Made by a program: the position numbers and the translations under genes. The notes under the pieces are model-generated. The model was given only the letters and a program-made list of their open reading frames with translations, did no database searches and was not told where the DNA came from. This document shows positions 6,758-12,591 of a DNA stretch of 12,591 bases, one piece after another. Location: positions 1 through 12,591 of the forward strand of contig JBBRHF010000133.1 of NCBI GenBank assembly GCA_038223055.1, given 5' to 3'. Numbering within the stretch: the first letter of the stretch is position 1; every line of letters begins with the position of its first letter. The DNA comes from JBBRHF01 sp038223055 (lineage in GTDB: Bacteria; Actinomycetota; Actinomycetes; JACCUZ01).

Positions 6758-8005
6758 TCAGGTGACTCCTGACGCGGGCCACAACGCCGCTCCCATCTTC
6801 CGCGCGGCGTTGGCGCTCATCTCGTCGACCACGTGCGTGTAACGTTGAGAGGTTGCCATCTCGGTCCATCCCATGATCGCCATGACGGTCCGCAGGTCCA
6901 CACCTTGGACGAGGAGCAGGGTCGCAGCCGTGTGCCGGGCGTCATGCAGGCGCACTTGGCGGACGCCGGCAACTTTCAGAAGCGACTTCCAGTCACGGTG
7001 GTCTTTCCTTGGGTCGACGGGTCGGCCATGTGGATCGGGAAACACCAGGTCGAGCGACTGCATGTGCACTCGACCCTTCTGCAGGCTCTCCTCGCTCTGA
7101 ACGCGGCGGTGTGTGCGCAGCTCGGCGAGCAGGGGAGGTGGCAGAACGATGGTGCGTCGTGAGGCTTTGGTCTTGGTCTCGACAAGCAGGACTCCACCGC
7201 CCGTGCGTTGAGGGCAGTATCCGCCGCGTTTGCGCTCGCAGCTGGGCGCCGATTCGCCGCCGCCGCAGCCGTGTTTCCACGTCTGCCGCTGCACCGATCG
7301 ACGGACCTGCAGTGTCTGGGCCGCCAGGTCAACGTCGCCCCACTGCAGCCCTAGTGCTTCACCCTGGCGCAGGCCGAGGGCGAGAGCGACCGACCACCTC
7401 GCGCTGTTTCGCCGTCCTGCGGCGGCGCTGAGAATCGCGCGGCACTCCTCCTGGGTCAGCGGCCGCACCTCGACCTCGGGAACGCGGGGCGGACGCGCGA
7501 GCAGCGCCGGGTTGCTGCCGATGCGTTGCCGGCGCAGCGCCTCGTTCAGAGCAGAGCGCAGCACACGATGCACAGCATGGACCACGTGCGCAGATCGGCC
7601 GGCGTCAAGAAGGTTCCGATAGTGGGCCTCCAGCGTTTCCGGTCGCAGTTCGCTCAGCTTGATCGAGCCGAGCGCGGGGATGACATGCAGCCGCATCTGG
7701 CTGCCGTAGGTCGAGAGCGTCTTCCACCTCACCGACATGGGCAGCACCGCCTCCAGCCAGTGGGTGAGCCACAGTCCCAGGGTCGGGTCGCCCTCGGTCC
7801 GCGTGTACTGCCCGGTGTCTCGGGACCGCTCGAGCTGGCGTACGGCACGATCGAGCTCGCCCTTGGTCAGGCGGCTGACGTGCTTGCGGTCAGTGGACCC
7901 GTCCAGCCGGGTGCCCATCACCACGCGTGCGTGCCAACGCCCGTCGCTGCCGCGGCACTTCGTCGTCGTGGTTTCCGCCGGAGGGAGGCGGCGCCTACCC
8001 GCCAT
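6758..8005 (-). CDS. int: Tyrosine recombinase (site-specific integrase)
   Basis: This 415-residue integrase catalyses site-specific insertion and excision of the element between attachment sites. Residues about 20-65 resemble the N-terminal arm-binding domain. Residues 73-165 are the SAM-like core-binding domain (LGLWLTHWLEAVLP...RPETLEAHYRNLL), and 180-405 the catalytic domain. Catalytic residues are visible: Arg213 in LALGLRQGEALGL, a Lys at 278 or 280 in ETKTKASRRT, His354 and Arg357 in LHDARH, Trp380 in MGWTE at the usual His/Trp site, and nucleophile Tyr389 in SQRYTHV. An insert after the first catalytic beta strands carries three cysteines (247, 256, 264) with Lys/Arg, as in many actinobacterial element integrases. 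The start ATG 8005 overlaps the end of the upstream excisionase gene by 11 bases, so the two are probably translationally coupled. The gene is intact and could still be active. Confidence 0.95.
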   Translation of the reverse strand: MAGRRRLPPAETTTTKCRGSDGRWHARVVMGTRLDGSTDRKHVSRLTKGELDRAVRQLERSRDTGQYTRTEGDPTLGLWLTHWLEAVLPMSVRWKTLSTYGSQMRLHVIPALGSIKLSELRPETLEAHYRNLLDAGRSAHVVHAVHRVLRSALNEALRRQRIGSNPALLARPPRVPEVEVRPLTQEECRAILSAAAGRRNSARWSVALALGLRQGEALGLQWGDVDLAAQTLQVRRSVQRQTWKHGCGGGESAPSCERKRGGYCPQRTGGGVLLVETKTKASRRTIVLPPPLLAELRTHRRVQSEESLQKGRVHMQSLDLVFPDPHGRPVDPRKDHRDWKSLLKVAGVRQVRLHDARHTAATLLLVQGVDLRTVMAIMGWTEMATSQRYTHVVDEMSANAARKMGAALWPASGVT

Positions 8006-8216
8006 CGTCGCCCACTCGCAGCGACCGCACGTACCTGTCCAGTTCGCTTCGCTCGACCCGGACGGCGCGCCCGATGTGCACGACGCGCAGGCGCTGCTTG
8101 GCGACCTGCCGCTCGATGCTGCGCCGGGTACATCGCAGGTGCGCGGCTACCTCGGCGAGCGTGAGCAGCAGGGTGGGCTGGCCGTCGATCAGCGCTGTGG
8201 TCTCCATACCCGCCAT
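7995..8216 (-). CDS. xis: Excisionase-like winged-helix DNA-binding protein
   Basis: This small basic protein (73 residues from ATG 8216; 70 from ATG 8207) has a MerR/Xis-type helix-turn-helix: LLTLAEVAAHLRCTRRSIER (residues 17-36), then a wing, VVHIGRAVRVERSELDRYV (45-63). Proteins of this type bind near the attachment site, bend DNA and steer the adjacent recombinase toward excision; some also act as repressors. A GAGG lies three bases before ATG 8216 and twelve before ATG 8207, so neither start is ideal. Its TAG stop (7995-7997) lies inside the integrase gene, whose ATG is at 8005, forming a two-gene operon. A longer open frame reaches 8495, but that extension simply reads through intergenic repeats and lacks protein character. 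Confidence 0.8.
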   Translation of the reverse strand: MAGMETTALIDGQPTLLLTLAEVAAHLRCTRRSIERQVAKQRLRVVHIGRAVRVERSELDRYVRSLRVGDDGG

Positions 8217-8402
8217 AAGCCTCGCAGGACCGCCCTGGTGGTCACCTGCGCAGAAGATTATTTCCTGGCCCGAACGGAAGCCCCACTCTGCGACCCGCGG
8301 GCCGGGCCAGCGGCGAGAAGACGGCCAGCTGCCGTCCTCGGTCGAGAGTCGGTGCGCGGACCGCCAGCGCAGCATCCGCGACCTGAGGCGCGGTGGGCGT
8401 TG

Positions 8403-8441
8403 AGGCGACTGGAGCACACCGGAAGTGTCGCTGAGTCGCCT
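8403..8441. repeat. 8-bp inverted repeat upstream of xis
   Basis: AGGCGACT (8403-8410) and AGTCGCCT (8434-8441) are perfect reverse complements separated by 23 bases. A smaller ACAC/GTGT pair sits inside. The spacing, about two helical turns between arms, would suit a dimeric DNA-binding protein as well as a hairpin. A role in xis-int control is inference. Confidence 0.5.
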
Positions 8442-8456
8442 GGGGGACCGCGCAAG

Positions 8457-8483
8457 CCATTGTTGGGCCCATTGTTGGGCCCA
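8457..8483. repeat. 12-bp tandem direct repeat near the tRNA end
   Basis: CCATTGTTGGGC occurs twice in immediate succession (8457-8468, 8469-8480), followed by a further CCA. Each junction forms the palindrome TGGGCCCA. It lies about 73 bases from the tRNA 3' end, inside the element side, a suitable place for integrase arm or Xis binding sites. A function is inferred from position only. Confidence 0.7.
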
Positions 8484-8555
8484 CGGCGAGTTCAAGGGCG
8501 GCGCACGTGGCGGGACGGATCGGCGTTTCCGCAGGTCAGGAGGCTAATTCGTGTG

Positions 8556-8590
8556 CGCGCCCGAAGGGATTCGAACCCCCAACCTTCTGA
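8556..8590 (-). other. Probable attachment site (tRNA-Arg 3' half)
   Basis: The tRNA 3' half, from the T-arm to the discriminator, is the usual core for tyrosine recombinases of this class, and the xis-int genes begin 340 bases away on the element side. Integration that rebuilds the tRNA end leaves an intact tRNA, as seen here. The matching direct repeat at the other end is not in the window, so the core length cannot be set. Confidence 0.45.
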
Positions 8591-8628
8591 TCCGTAGTCA
8601 GATGCTCTATCCGTTGAGCTACGGGCGC
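8556..8628 (-). tRNA. tRNA-Arg (anticodon ACG)
   Basis: The reverse complement folds as a canonical tRNA. The acceptor stem is GCGCCCG/CGGGCGC with discriminator G. There is a D-arm (GCTC...GAGC) and an anticodon stem TCTGA/TCAGA around the loop CTACGGA, giving anticodon ACG. The T-loop is GGTTCGAATCC. CCA is not encoded: the genome reads CAC after the discriminator. With A34 converted to inosine it would read CGU, CGC and CGA. The gene is complete; its 3' end faces the xis-int operon, the arrangement left when an element integrates into a tRNA 3' end. Confidence 0.96.
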
Positions 8629-8988
8629 AGCGACCCGGAGGGCCTGGGCAAGCGTACTAGACAAGGAGGGCGGCTCCCAATCAACCGGCGACGAGCGCCG
8701 CCAGTCGCTTCGTCCGAGGAGAGCGCCGGCTCCCGCGAACATCGGGTCTCACCGCGCCGGCGACTCGCCGCCCGAACTGACGAACCGCCCGAACCGCCCG
8801 AACCGGTCGATGGATAGCCGGCCACCAGCCTGACCGGTGCGGGAGTATGAAGCCCAATGAACCCTCATGGCAAGCGTTTCGGCCGACCGTCTCAGATCCC
8901 CCTGGTCCCCTGGCGTGGCCGTCAGGGGTTACCGTGAGGTCTCCCTTCGGGGGATCCTCGGCGACGACGCGAAAGGGACACGACCCCT
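8629..8988. other. Intergenic region between tRNA-Arg and pckG
   Basis: No gene is evident. A 9-bp tandem repeat, CGAACCGCC, occurs at 8781-8789 and 8790-8798 with a partial third copy (CGAACCG). Ahead of pckG, TCTCCC-TTC-GGGGGA (8940-8954) could form a short hairpin in the 5' leader. TACCGT at 8931-8936 resembles an actinobacterial -10 (TANNNT), but no convincing -35 is seen. Confidence 0.45.
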
Positions 8989-10815
8989 ATGACGGCACCC
9001 GCGACTGACGCCCCGACCACCCACCGGAGACTTCTCGCCTGGGTGGACGAGGTGGCCCGGTTGACCCAACCGGATCGGGTCGTGTGGTGTGACGGGTCCG
9101 TCGAAGAGTGGGAGCGGCTGACCAGCGAGTTGGTGGACGCGGGCACGTTCGTCCGGCTGGCCGAAGACAAGAAGCCGAACTCGTTCTGGTGCGCCTCCCA
9201 CCCCAGTGACGTCGCGCGGGTGGAAAATCGCACATTCATCTGCTCCCGCGACGAGGCCGACGCCGGGCCGACGAACAACTGGATGGACCCCCAGCAGATG
9301 AAGGGGATCATGACCGATCTCTACCGCGGCTCGATGCGAGGGCGCACGATGTTCGTGATCCCCTTCTGCATGGGGCCCCTCGACGCCCAGGCGCCGAAGT
9401 TCGGCGTGGAGATCACCGACTCGGCCTACGTCGCATGCTCGATGCACATCATGGCGCGGATGGGCGCCGCGATCCTCGAGGCGATGGGCTGCGGCGACGA
9501 CGAGGTCGATTTCGTCCCCTGCCTGCACTCGGTGGGTATGCCGCTCGAACCCGGGCAGGCCGACGTGCCGTGGCCCTGCAACGATACGAAGTACATCTCG
9601 CAGTTTCCCGACGAGCGGATGATCTGGAGCTTCGGCTCCGGCTATGGCGGCAACGCCTTGCTGGGCAAGAAGTGCTACTCGCTGCGCATCGCTTCGGTGA
9701 TGGCCCGCGACGAGGGCTGGATGGCCGAGCACATGCTGATCATCAAGCTGACCTCCCCGGACCAGGCCGCACACTACGTCGCAGCGGCGTTCCCGAGCGC
9801 CTGCGGCAAGACCAACCTCGCGATGATCTCGCCGACCATCGAGGGCTGGAGCGCCGAAGTCCTGGGCGACGACATCGCCTGGATGCGCTTCGGCGAGGAC
9901 GGTCGCCTCTACGCGCTCAACCCGGAGTACGGCCTGTTCGGCGTCGCGCCCGGCACCGGCTGGGACACCAACCCCAACGCCATGCGCACGATCGCCAAGG
10001 GCAATTCCCTGTTCACGAACGTTGCGCTCACCGACGACGGCGACGTCTGGTGGGAGGGCATGACCGACGAGCCTCCCGCCCACCTGATCGACTGGACCGG
10101 CCAGGACTGGACACCGGACTCCACCGGGCCTGCTGCGCACCCCAACAGCCGGTTCTGTACGCCGATCAAGCAGTGCCCGATCATCGCCCCCGAGTACGAC
10201 GACCCGCGCGGGGTGCCGATCTCGGCGATCCTGTTCGGCGGTCGCCGCAAGACGACGGTCCCGCTGGTCACCGAGGCGCGCGACTGGGTGCACGGCGTGT
10301 TCCTGGGCGCGACATTGTCCTCCGAGACGACCGCGGCAGCCACCGGCGAGGTGGGCGTGGTCCGGCGAGACCCGATGGCCATGCTGCCGTTCATCGGCTA
10401 CAACGCCGGTGACTACCTGGACCACTGGATTTCCGTCGGCAAGGGCGGTGATGCGGCCAAGCTGCCGAGGATCTTCTACGTCAACTGGTTCCGCCGCGAC
10501 GAGGACGGGTCCTTCCTGTGGCCCGGATACGGCGAGAACAGCCGCGTCCTCAAGTGGGTCATCGAAAGGCTCGAGGGCCGCGCAGCGGCCCTGGAAACGG
10601 CGATCGGGCACGTGCCCACGCCGGAGTCGCTGGATGTGTCCGGACTGGACGTCACCCCGGAGCAGGTGGCGAAGGCACTTGCGGTGATCCCGGCCGAGTG
10701 GCACGCGGAACTGCCCCTGATCCGGGAGTGGTTGGACAAGATCGGCTCGGACCGCGTGCCGGCCATGCTCTGGACCGAGCTCGACGACCTGCGCGCCCGG
10801 CTCGGGGACGCCTGA
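8989..10815 (+). CDS. pckG: Phosphoenolpyruvate carboxykinase (GTP)
   Basis: This 608-residue enzyme interconverts oxaloacetate + GTP with PEP + CO2 + GDP in the cytosol. It feeds gluconeogenesis or works anaplerotically. The length and sequence are typical of the GTP-dependent class. The N-terminal domain has RVVWCDGSVEEW and ARVENRTFICSR-GPTNNWM (about residues 30-100). The substrate/Mn region is YGGNALLGKKC (about 219-229), with a metal-binding lysine at 227 or 228 and His248 in AEHM. The P-loop is FPSACGKTN (268-276), including the reactive Cys272 and Lys274. GDDIAWM (293-299) supplies the second metal-binding Asp, and a GTP-site region with FGGRR follows. ATG 8989 has AAAGGGA ten bases upstream and begins in the usual family position (APTTHRRLLAWVDE). 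It appears monocistronic, convergent with yihY, with a hairpin downstream. It is intact and lies on the chromosomal side of the tRNA. Confidence 0.98.
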   Translation: MTAPATDAPTTHRRLLAWVDEVARLTQPDRVVWCDGSVEEWERLTSELVDAGTFVRLAEDKKPNSFWCASHPSDVARVENRTFICSRDEADAGPTNNWMDPQQMKGIMTDLYRGSMRGRTMFVIPFCMGPLDAQAPKFGVEITDSAYVACSMHIMARMGAAILEAMGCGDDEVDFVPCLHSVGMPLEPGQADVPWPCNDTKYISQFPDERMIWSFGSGYGGNALLGKKCYSLRIASVMARDEGWMAEHMLIIKLTSPDQAAHYVAAAFPSACGKTNLAMISPTIEGWSAEVLGDDIAWMRFGEDGRLYALNPEYGLFGVAPGTGWDTNPNAMRTIAKGNSLFTNVALTDDGDVWWEGMTDEPPAHLIDWTGQDWTPDSTGPAAHPNSRFCTPIKQCPIIAPEYDDPRGVPISAILFGGRRKTTVPLVTEARDWVHGVFLGATLSSETTAAATGEVGVVRRDPMAMLPFIGYNAGDYLDHWISVGKGGDAAKLPRIFYVNWFRRDEDGSFLWPGYGENSRVLKWVIERLEGRAAALETAIGHVPTPESLDVSGLDVTPEQVAKALAVIPAEWHAELPLIREWLDKIGSDRVPAMLWTELDDLRARLGDA

Positions 10816-10879
10816 CGCGTCCCGCCGTCCACGCCTGGCCCGTCCACGCCTGGCCCGTCCACGCCTGACGCGTCCCGCC
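10811..10879. repeat. Nested direct repeats after pckG
   Basis: GTCCACGCCTGGCCC occurs at 10827-10841 and 10842-10856, with a diverged third copy, GTCCACGCCTGACGC (10857-10871). The array is bracketed by two exact copies of CCTGACGCGTCCCGCC (10811-10826 and 10864-10879), the first of which includes the pckG stop codon. The pattern indicates local duplication by slippage. It lies between convergent genes. Confidence 0.8.
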
Positions 10880-10900
10880 CGGCCCGTCAAAACCGGGCCG
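10880..10900. terminator. Hairpin between convergent pckG and yihY
   Basis: CGGCCCG (10880-10886) pairs perfectly with CGGGCCG (10894-10900) around a TCAAAAC loop. It lies 65 bases after pckG and 8 bases after the yihY stop. There is no T-run on either side, so if it terminates transcription it would do so as a GC-rich, U-less actinobacterial hairpin serving both genes. Confidence 0.5.
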
Positions 10901-10908
10901 CGGCCGGC

Positions 10909-11910
10909 CTACTTCGTCTCCTGCCCGACCTCCTGGCGATCCTTCGCCTTCGTCTCCTGCCGCGGCGGCAGCTGGATCGTGTCTTCGGCCTCCGCCATCC
11001 CGGCCTGCAACTCGCGCCCGCGCTCCATCTCCGCGTTGAACTCGGCGCCGAACAGCACGGCGAGGTTGGTGATCCACAGCCAGACGAGGAAGCTGACCAC
11101 GGCGCCCAGGGAGCCGTACGTCTTGTTGTAGGAGCCGAAGTTGGCGACGTACAGCGCGAAGGCTGCGGAGGCGACGACCCAGACCACCAGCGCGATGAAC
11201 CCACCGAGGGTGAACCAGGTGAACTTGGGCTGCTTCACGTTGGGCGTCGCGTAGTAGAGCAGCGAGAAGATGAGGCTCACGATCACGGCGAGCACCGGCC
11301 ACTTGAGGATGCCCCACAGGGTCACCGCGAGGTCGCCGGCTCCGACGGCCCCGCCGACCGCCTTGGCGAGCGGGCCGGACACCACCAGGGAGATCGCGAC
11401 GAGCGCGACGAGGATGACGCAGACCAGGGTCACCAGCAACTGCACCGGGCGAAGCTTGTAGAACGGCCGGCCCTCCTCCACCTCGTAGATGGCGTTGGAG
11501 GCGCGCGAGAAGGCGCCGACGTAGCCCGACGCCGACCAGAGGGCGCCAAGTAGTCCGACCAGGAGGAGCAGCCCCGCCGTGTTCTGGGCCGCCACGACCT
11601 GCTGGATCGGCTTGGCGAACGTCTGCACGGCAGTCGATGGCCCCAGCGTGTTCACGATGTCGAGCAACGCCTTGGTCGTCTTCTTCGGGTCGCCGAACAG
11701 CCCGATCAGTGAGGTGAGGGCGATGATCGCGGGGAACATAGCCAGGACGCCGTAGTAGGTCAGCGCGGCAGCCCAGTCGGTGCAGTTGTCGTCCTTGAAC
11801 TCTGTCGCCGTGCGCTTGAGGACCCCGAGCCAGGACCGCTTGTGCAGGTCGGTCGGGGTGTCGGGCTTGCGCTCGTCGTTCGGGTCCGGAAAGCGGGACT
11901 GCTCGGGCAT
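10909..11910 (-). CDS. YihY/UPF0761 family inner-membrane protein
   Basis: This 333-residue protein starts at ATG 11910, just after AGGAGG (four-base spacer); the open frame continues upstream but without protein character. Six TM segments are visible at about 51-72, 111-131, 156-178, 203-220, 236-256 and 267-289. Family hallmarks are AAALTYYGVLAMFP near the N-terminus, LWSASGYVGAFSRASNAIY in the middle and SYNKTYGSLGAVVSFLVWLW before the last segment. The C-terminal tail (290-333) is charged and cytoplasmic. The family was once called 'ribonuclease BN' by mistake; its true role is unknown, with transport or envelope functions proposed. It converges on pckG and diverges from the LEA-like gene. 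In actinobacteria such genes often sit near stress-induced small proteins (recalled, not checked). It appears intact. Confidence 0.93.
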   Translation of the reverse strand: MPEQSRFPDPNDERKPDTPTDLHKRSWLGVLKRTATEFKDDNCTDWAAALTYYGVLAMFPAIIALTSLIGLFGDPKKTTKALLDIVNTLGPSTAVQTFAKPIQQVVAAQNTAGLLLLVGLLGALWSASGYVGAFSRASNAIYEVEEGRPFYKLRPVQLLVTLVCVILVALVAISLVVSGPLAKAVGGAVGAGDLAVTLWGILKWPVLAVIVSLIFSLLYYATPNVKQPKFTWFTLGGFIALVVWVVASAAFALYVANFGSYNKTYGSLGAVVSFLVWLWITNLAVLFGAEFNAEMERGRELQAGMAEAEDTIQLPPRQETKAKDRQEVGQETK

Positions 11911-12009
11911 GGCTCCTCCTCGGATGGGCGGTCGGTCGGTGGTCCCGCAGGAGTCGTCTTTCCATCGATCCGGCCTTCCGAAACAAGATCGCTGCGCTTG
12001 CTTCTGGGC

Positions 12010-12035
12010 GGTTTCGACTGAACCAGCGCGGGCAC
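12010..12035 (+). promoter_or_regulatory. Possible stress-sigma (SigB/SigF-type) promoter
   Basis: GGTTT (12010-12014), then 15 bases, then GGGCAC (12030-12035) resembles the actinobacterial general-stress sigma consensus GGTTT-N15-GGGTA with one mismatch in the -10. It lies about 122 bases before the LEA-like start. Short degenerate motifs like this arise often in GC-rich DNA. The rest of the 247-base divergent spacer (11911-12157) shows no other clear element. Confidence 0.25.
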
Positions 12036-12157
12036 ATGGTCGGGGCACCGGCACTCCATGGCCGCACCGGTCTGCAGAAAACGGGCAGTTTGAACGCGCC
12101 CGGAAGCGGCAAGACAGCACAGCCGCCGAACAGCGACGAACTACCAGGAGGGACCTC

Positions 12158-12591
12158 ATGACCAGCCCCACAGGCGGCTACCAGCCGCCGAGCACGGCCG
12201 AAACACCAAGCGTGACCGGCTCGGTAAGCGCGCCGGAGCTTGCCGTGCAGACCGGGTACGCCAGCGACTCCGGCTACCCGGCGGACACCCGCCACACCAC
12301 GGACACCCGCCACACCACGGACACTGCCTACACCGCAGCCGCCGCCGCAACCGCTGACCTGGCCGGCAACGGCTCGCCCGCATCCGGTGCCGTGCTTACC
12401 CAGGACCAGAGCACCGACAACTCCACCAAGGACAAGGCGAAGGCCGAGGCAGCAAACGTCGGCCAGTCGGCCAAGGACGCGGGCGGCCAGGTCGCGTCCA
12501 CCGCGACCGATCAGGCCAAGAACGTGGCCGGTGAGACCAAGCGCCAGGCGCAGGACCTGATCGCCCAGGCGCATGGCCAGGTCAAGGACCA
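12158..12591 (+). CDS. LEA-like, low-complexity hydrophilic protein (3' end outside window)
   Basis: ATG 12158 follows AGGAGGG (12146-12152) with a five-base spacer. The frame is open for 144 codons to the window end, so the gene is partial. Residues 1-75 are disordered and rich in Thr, Ser, Gly and Ala, with an imperfect DTRHTT repeat (residues 43-54). From about residue 88 onward there are amphipathic, helix-forming Lys/Ala/Gln/Asp repeats (KDKAKAEAANVGQSAKDAGG, then TDQAKNVAGETKRQAQDL). This resembles LEA-like or apolipoprotein-like stress proteins of actinobacteria. There is no signal peptide or TM segment in the visible part. Such proteins often precede small holin-like and DUF3618-type membrane proteins, which would be expected just beyond the window (inference). 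It is divergent from the YihY-family gene. The exact function is unknown. Confidence 0.8.
   Translation, partial: MTSPTGGYQPPSTAETPSVTGSVSAPELAVQTGYASDSGYPADTRHTTDTRHTTDTAYTAAAAATADLAGNGSPASGAVLTQDQSTDNSTKDKAKAEAANVGQSAKDAGGQVASTATDQAKNVAGETKRQAQDLIAQAHGQVKD
12284..12319. repeat. 18-bp in-frame tandem repeat in the LEA-like gene
   Basis: GACACCCGCCACACCACG occurs twice exactly (12284-12301, 12302-12319), encoding DTRHTT twice, and a diverged third unit (DTAYTA) follows. Being in frame, it changes length without breaking the gene. It lies in the disordered N-terminal half, where length variation is probably tolerated. Confidence 0.85.

Larger units (their letters stand above)
8217..8555. other. 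Intergenic region between xis and the tRNA, with repeats
   Basis: No gene is seen. This is where promoter elements and arm-type recombinase sites would be expected, because the tRNA 3' end and the xis-int operon flank it. It contains an 8-bp inverted repeat (8403-8441) and a 12-bp tandem duplication (8457-8483), listed separately. I see no clear -35/-10 pair on the minus strand. Confidence 0.5.

Noticed and set aside
8217..8495. N-terminal extension of the excisionase gene to 8495
   Set aside because: The added residues translate intergenic repeats (WAQQWAQQW from the 12-bp duplication) and do not look like protein; family members begin near the 8216/8207 starts.
1..8555. Second copy of the tRNA-Arg 3' end (other attachment site)
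   Set aside because: I looked for the GGATTCGAACC-type core left of the tRNA and found none, so the other boundary must lie outside or be too diverged to see.
8781..8806. CRISPR-like array from the 9-bp CGAACCGCC repeats
   Set aside because: The units are contiguous, with no spacers and only two full copies; it is a simple tandem repeat.
8929..10890. A 653-codon open frame antisense to pckG
   Set aside because: It is the mirror of a strongly conserved enzyme gene; its composition (Arg, Gly, His, Val, Asp) is typical of high-GC antisense frames.
10652..12574. A 640-codon minus-strand frame across yihY and its flanks
   Set aside because: It is out of frame with the clear YihY protein and consists of low-complexity Arg/Gly/Ala shadow translation.

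Overview
This is a high-GC actinobacterial chromosome segment. The main clues are the strong G/C bias at codon third positions, GTG starts with AGGAGG-type ribosome sites, a GTP-dependent PEP carboxykinase, a YihY-type membrane protein and an actinobacterial-style integrase. The genus cannot be resolved by eye.

The window splits at a tRNA-Arg(ACG) gene (8556-8628, minus strand). Left of it (1-8555) is accessory DNA that looks like the end of an integrated element. Reading leftward from the tRNA there are a short repeat-bearing region, an excisionase-like wHTH gene (7995-8216) overlapping an intact tyrosine recombinase gene (6758-8005), and about 770 bp with no confident gene. Next come a two-gene unit on the plus strand (a multi-TM protein, 3629-4240, and an unusual SGNH hydrolase, 4369-5988) and a decayed, widespread gene of unknown function (1602-3246, three frame breaks). 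Beyond that are a short possible transposase tail (1439-1540) and a frameshifted, M48-peptidase-like membrane protein whose zinc motif is already lost (138-1020). The gene decay and spacing are typical of an old integration site. The other end of the element is not in the window.

Right of the tRNA is ordinary chromosome. A GTP-type PEP carboxykinase gene (8989-10815) converges on a YihY/UPF0761 membrane protein gene (10909-11910). A nested tandem repeat and a hairpin lie between them. Divergent from yihY, and running off the window, is a gene for a low-complexity, LEA-like Lys/Ala/Gln-rich protein (12158 onward). A sequence resembling a stress-sigma promoter lies between the two.

The best candidate for something undescribed is the membrane protein + SGNH hydrolase pair. 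The hydrolase has all its catalytic blocks but no visible export signal, and the pair sits as intact cargo among pseudogenes beside an integrase. A perfect TTGACA inside an inverted repeat lies between the two genes. A role in defence or membrane lipid modification is inference only.
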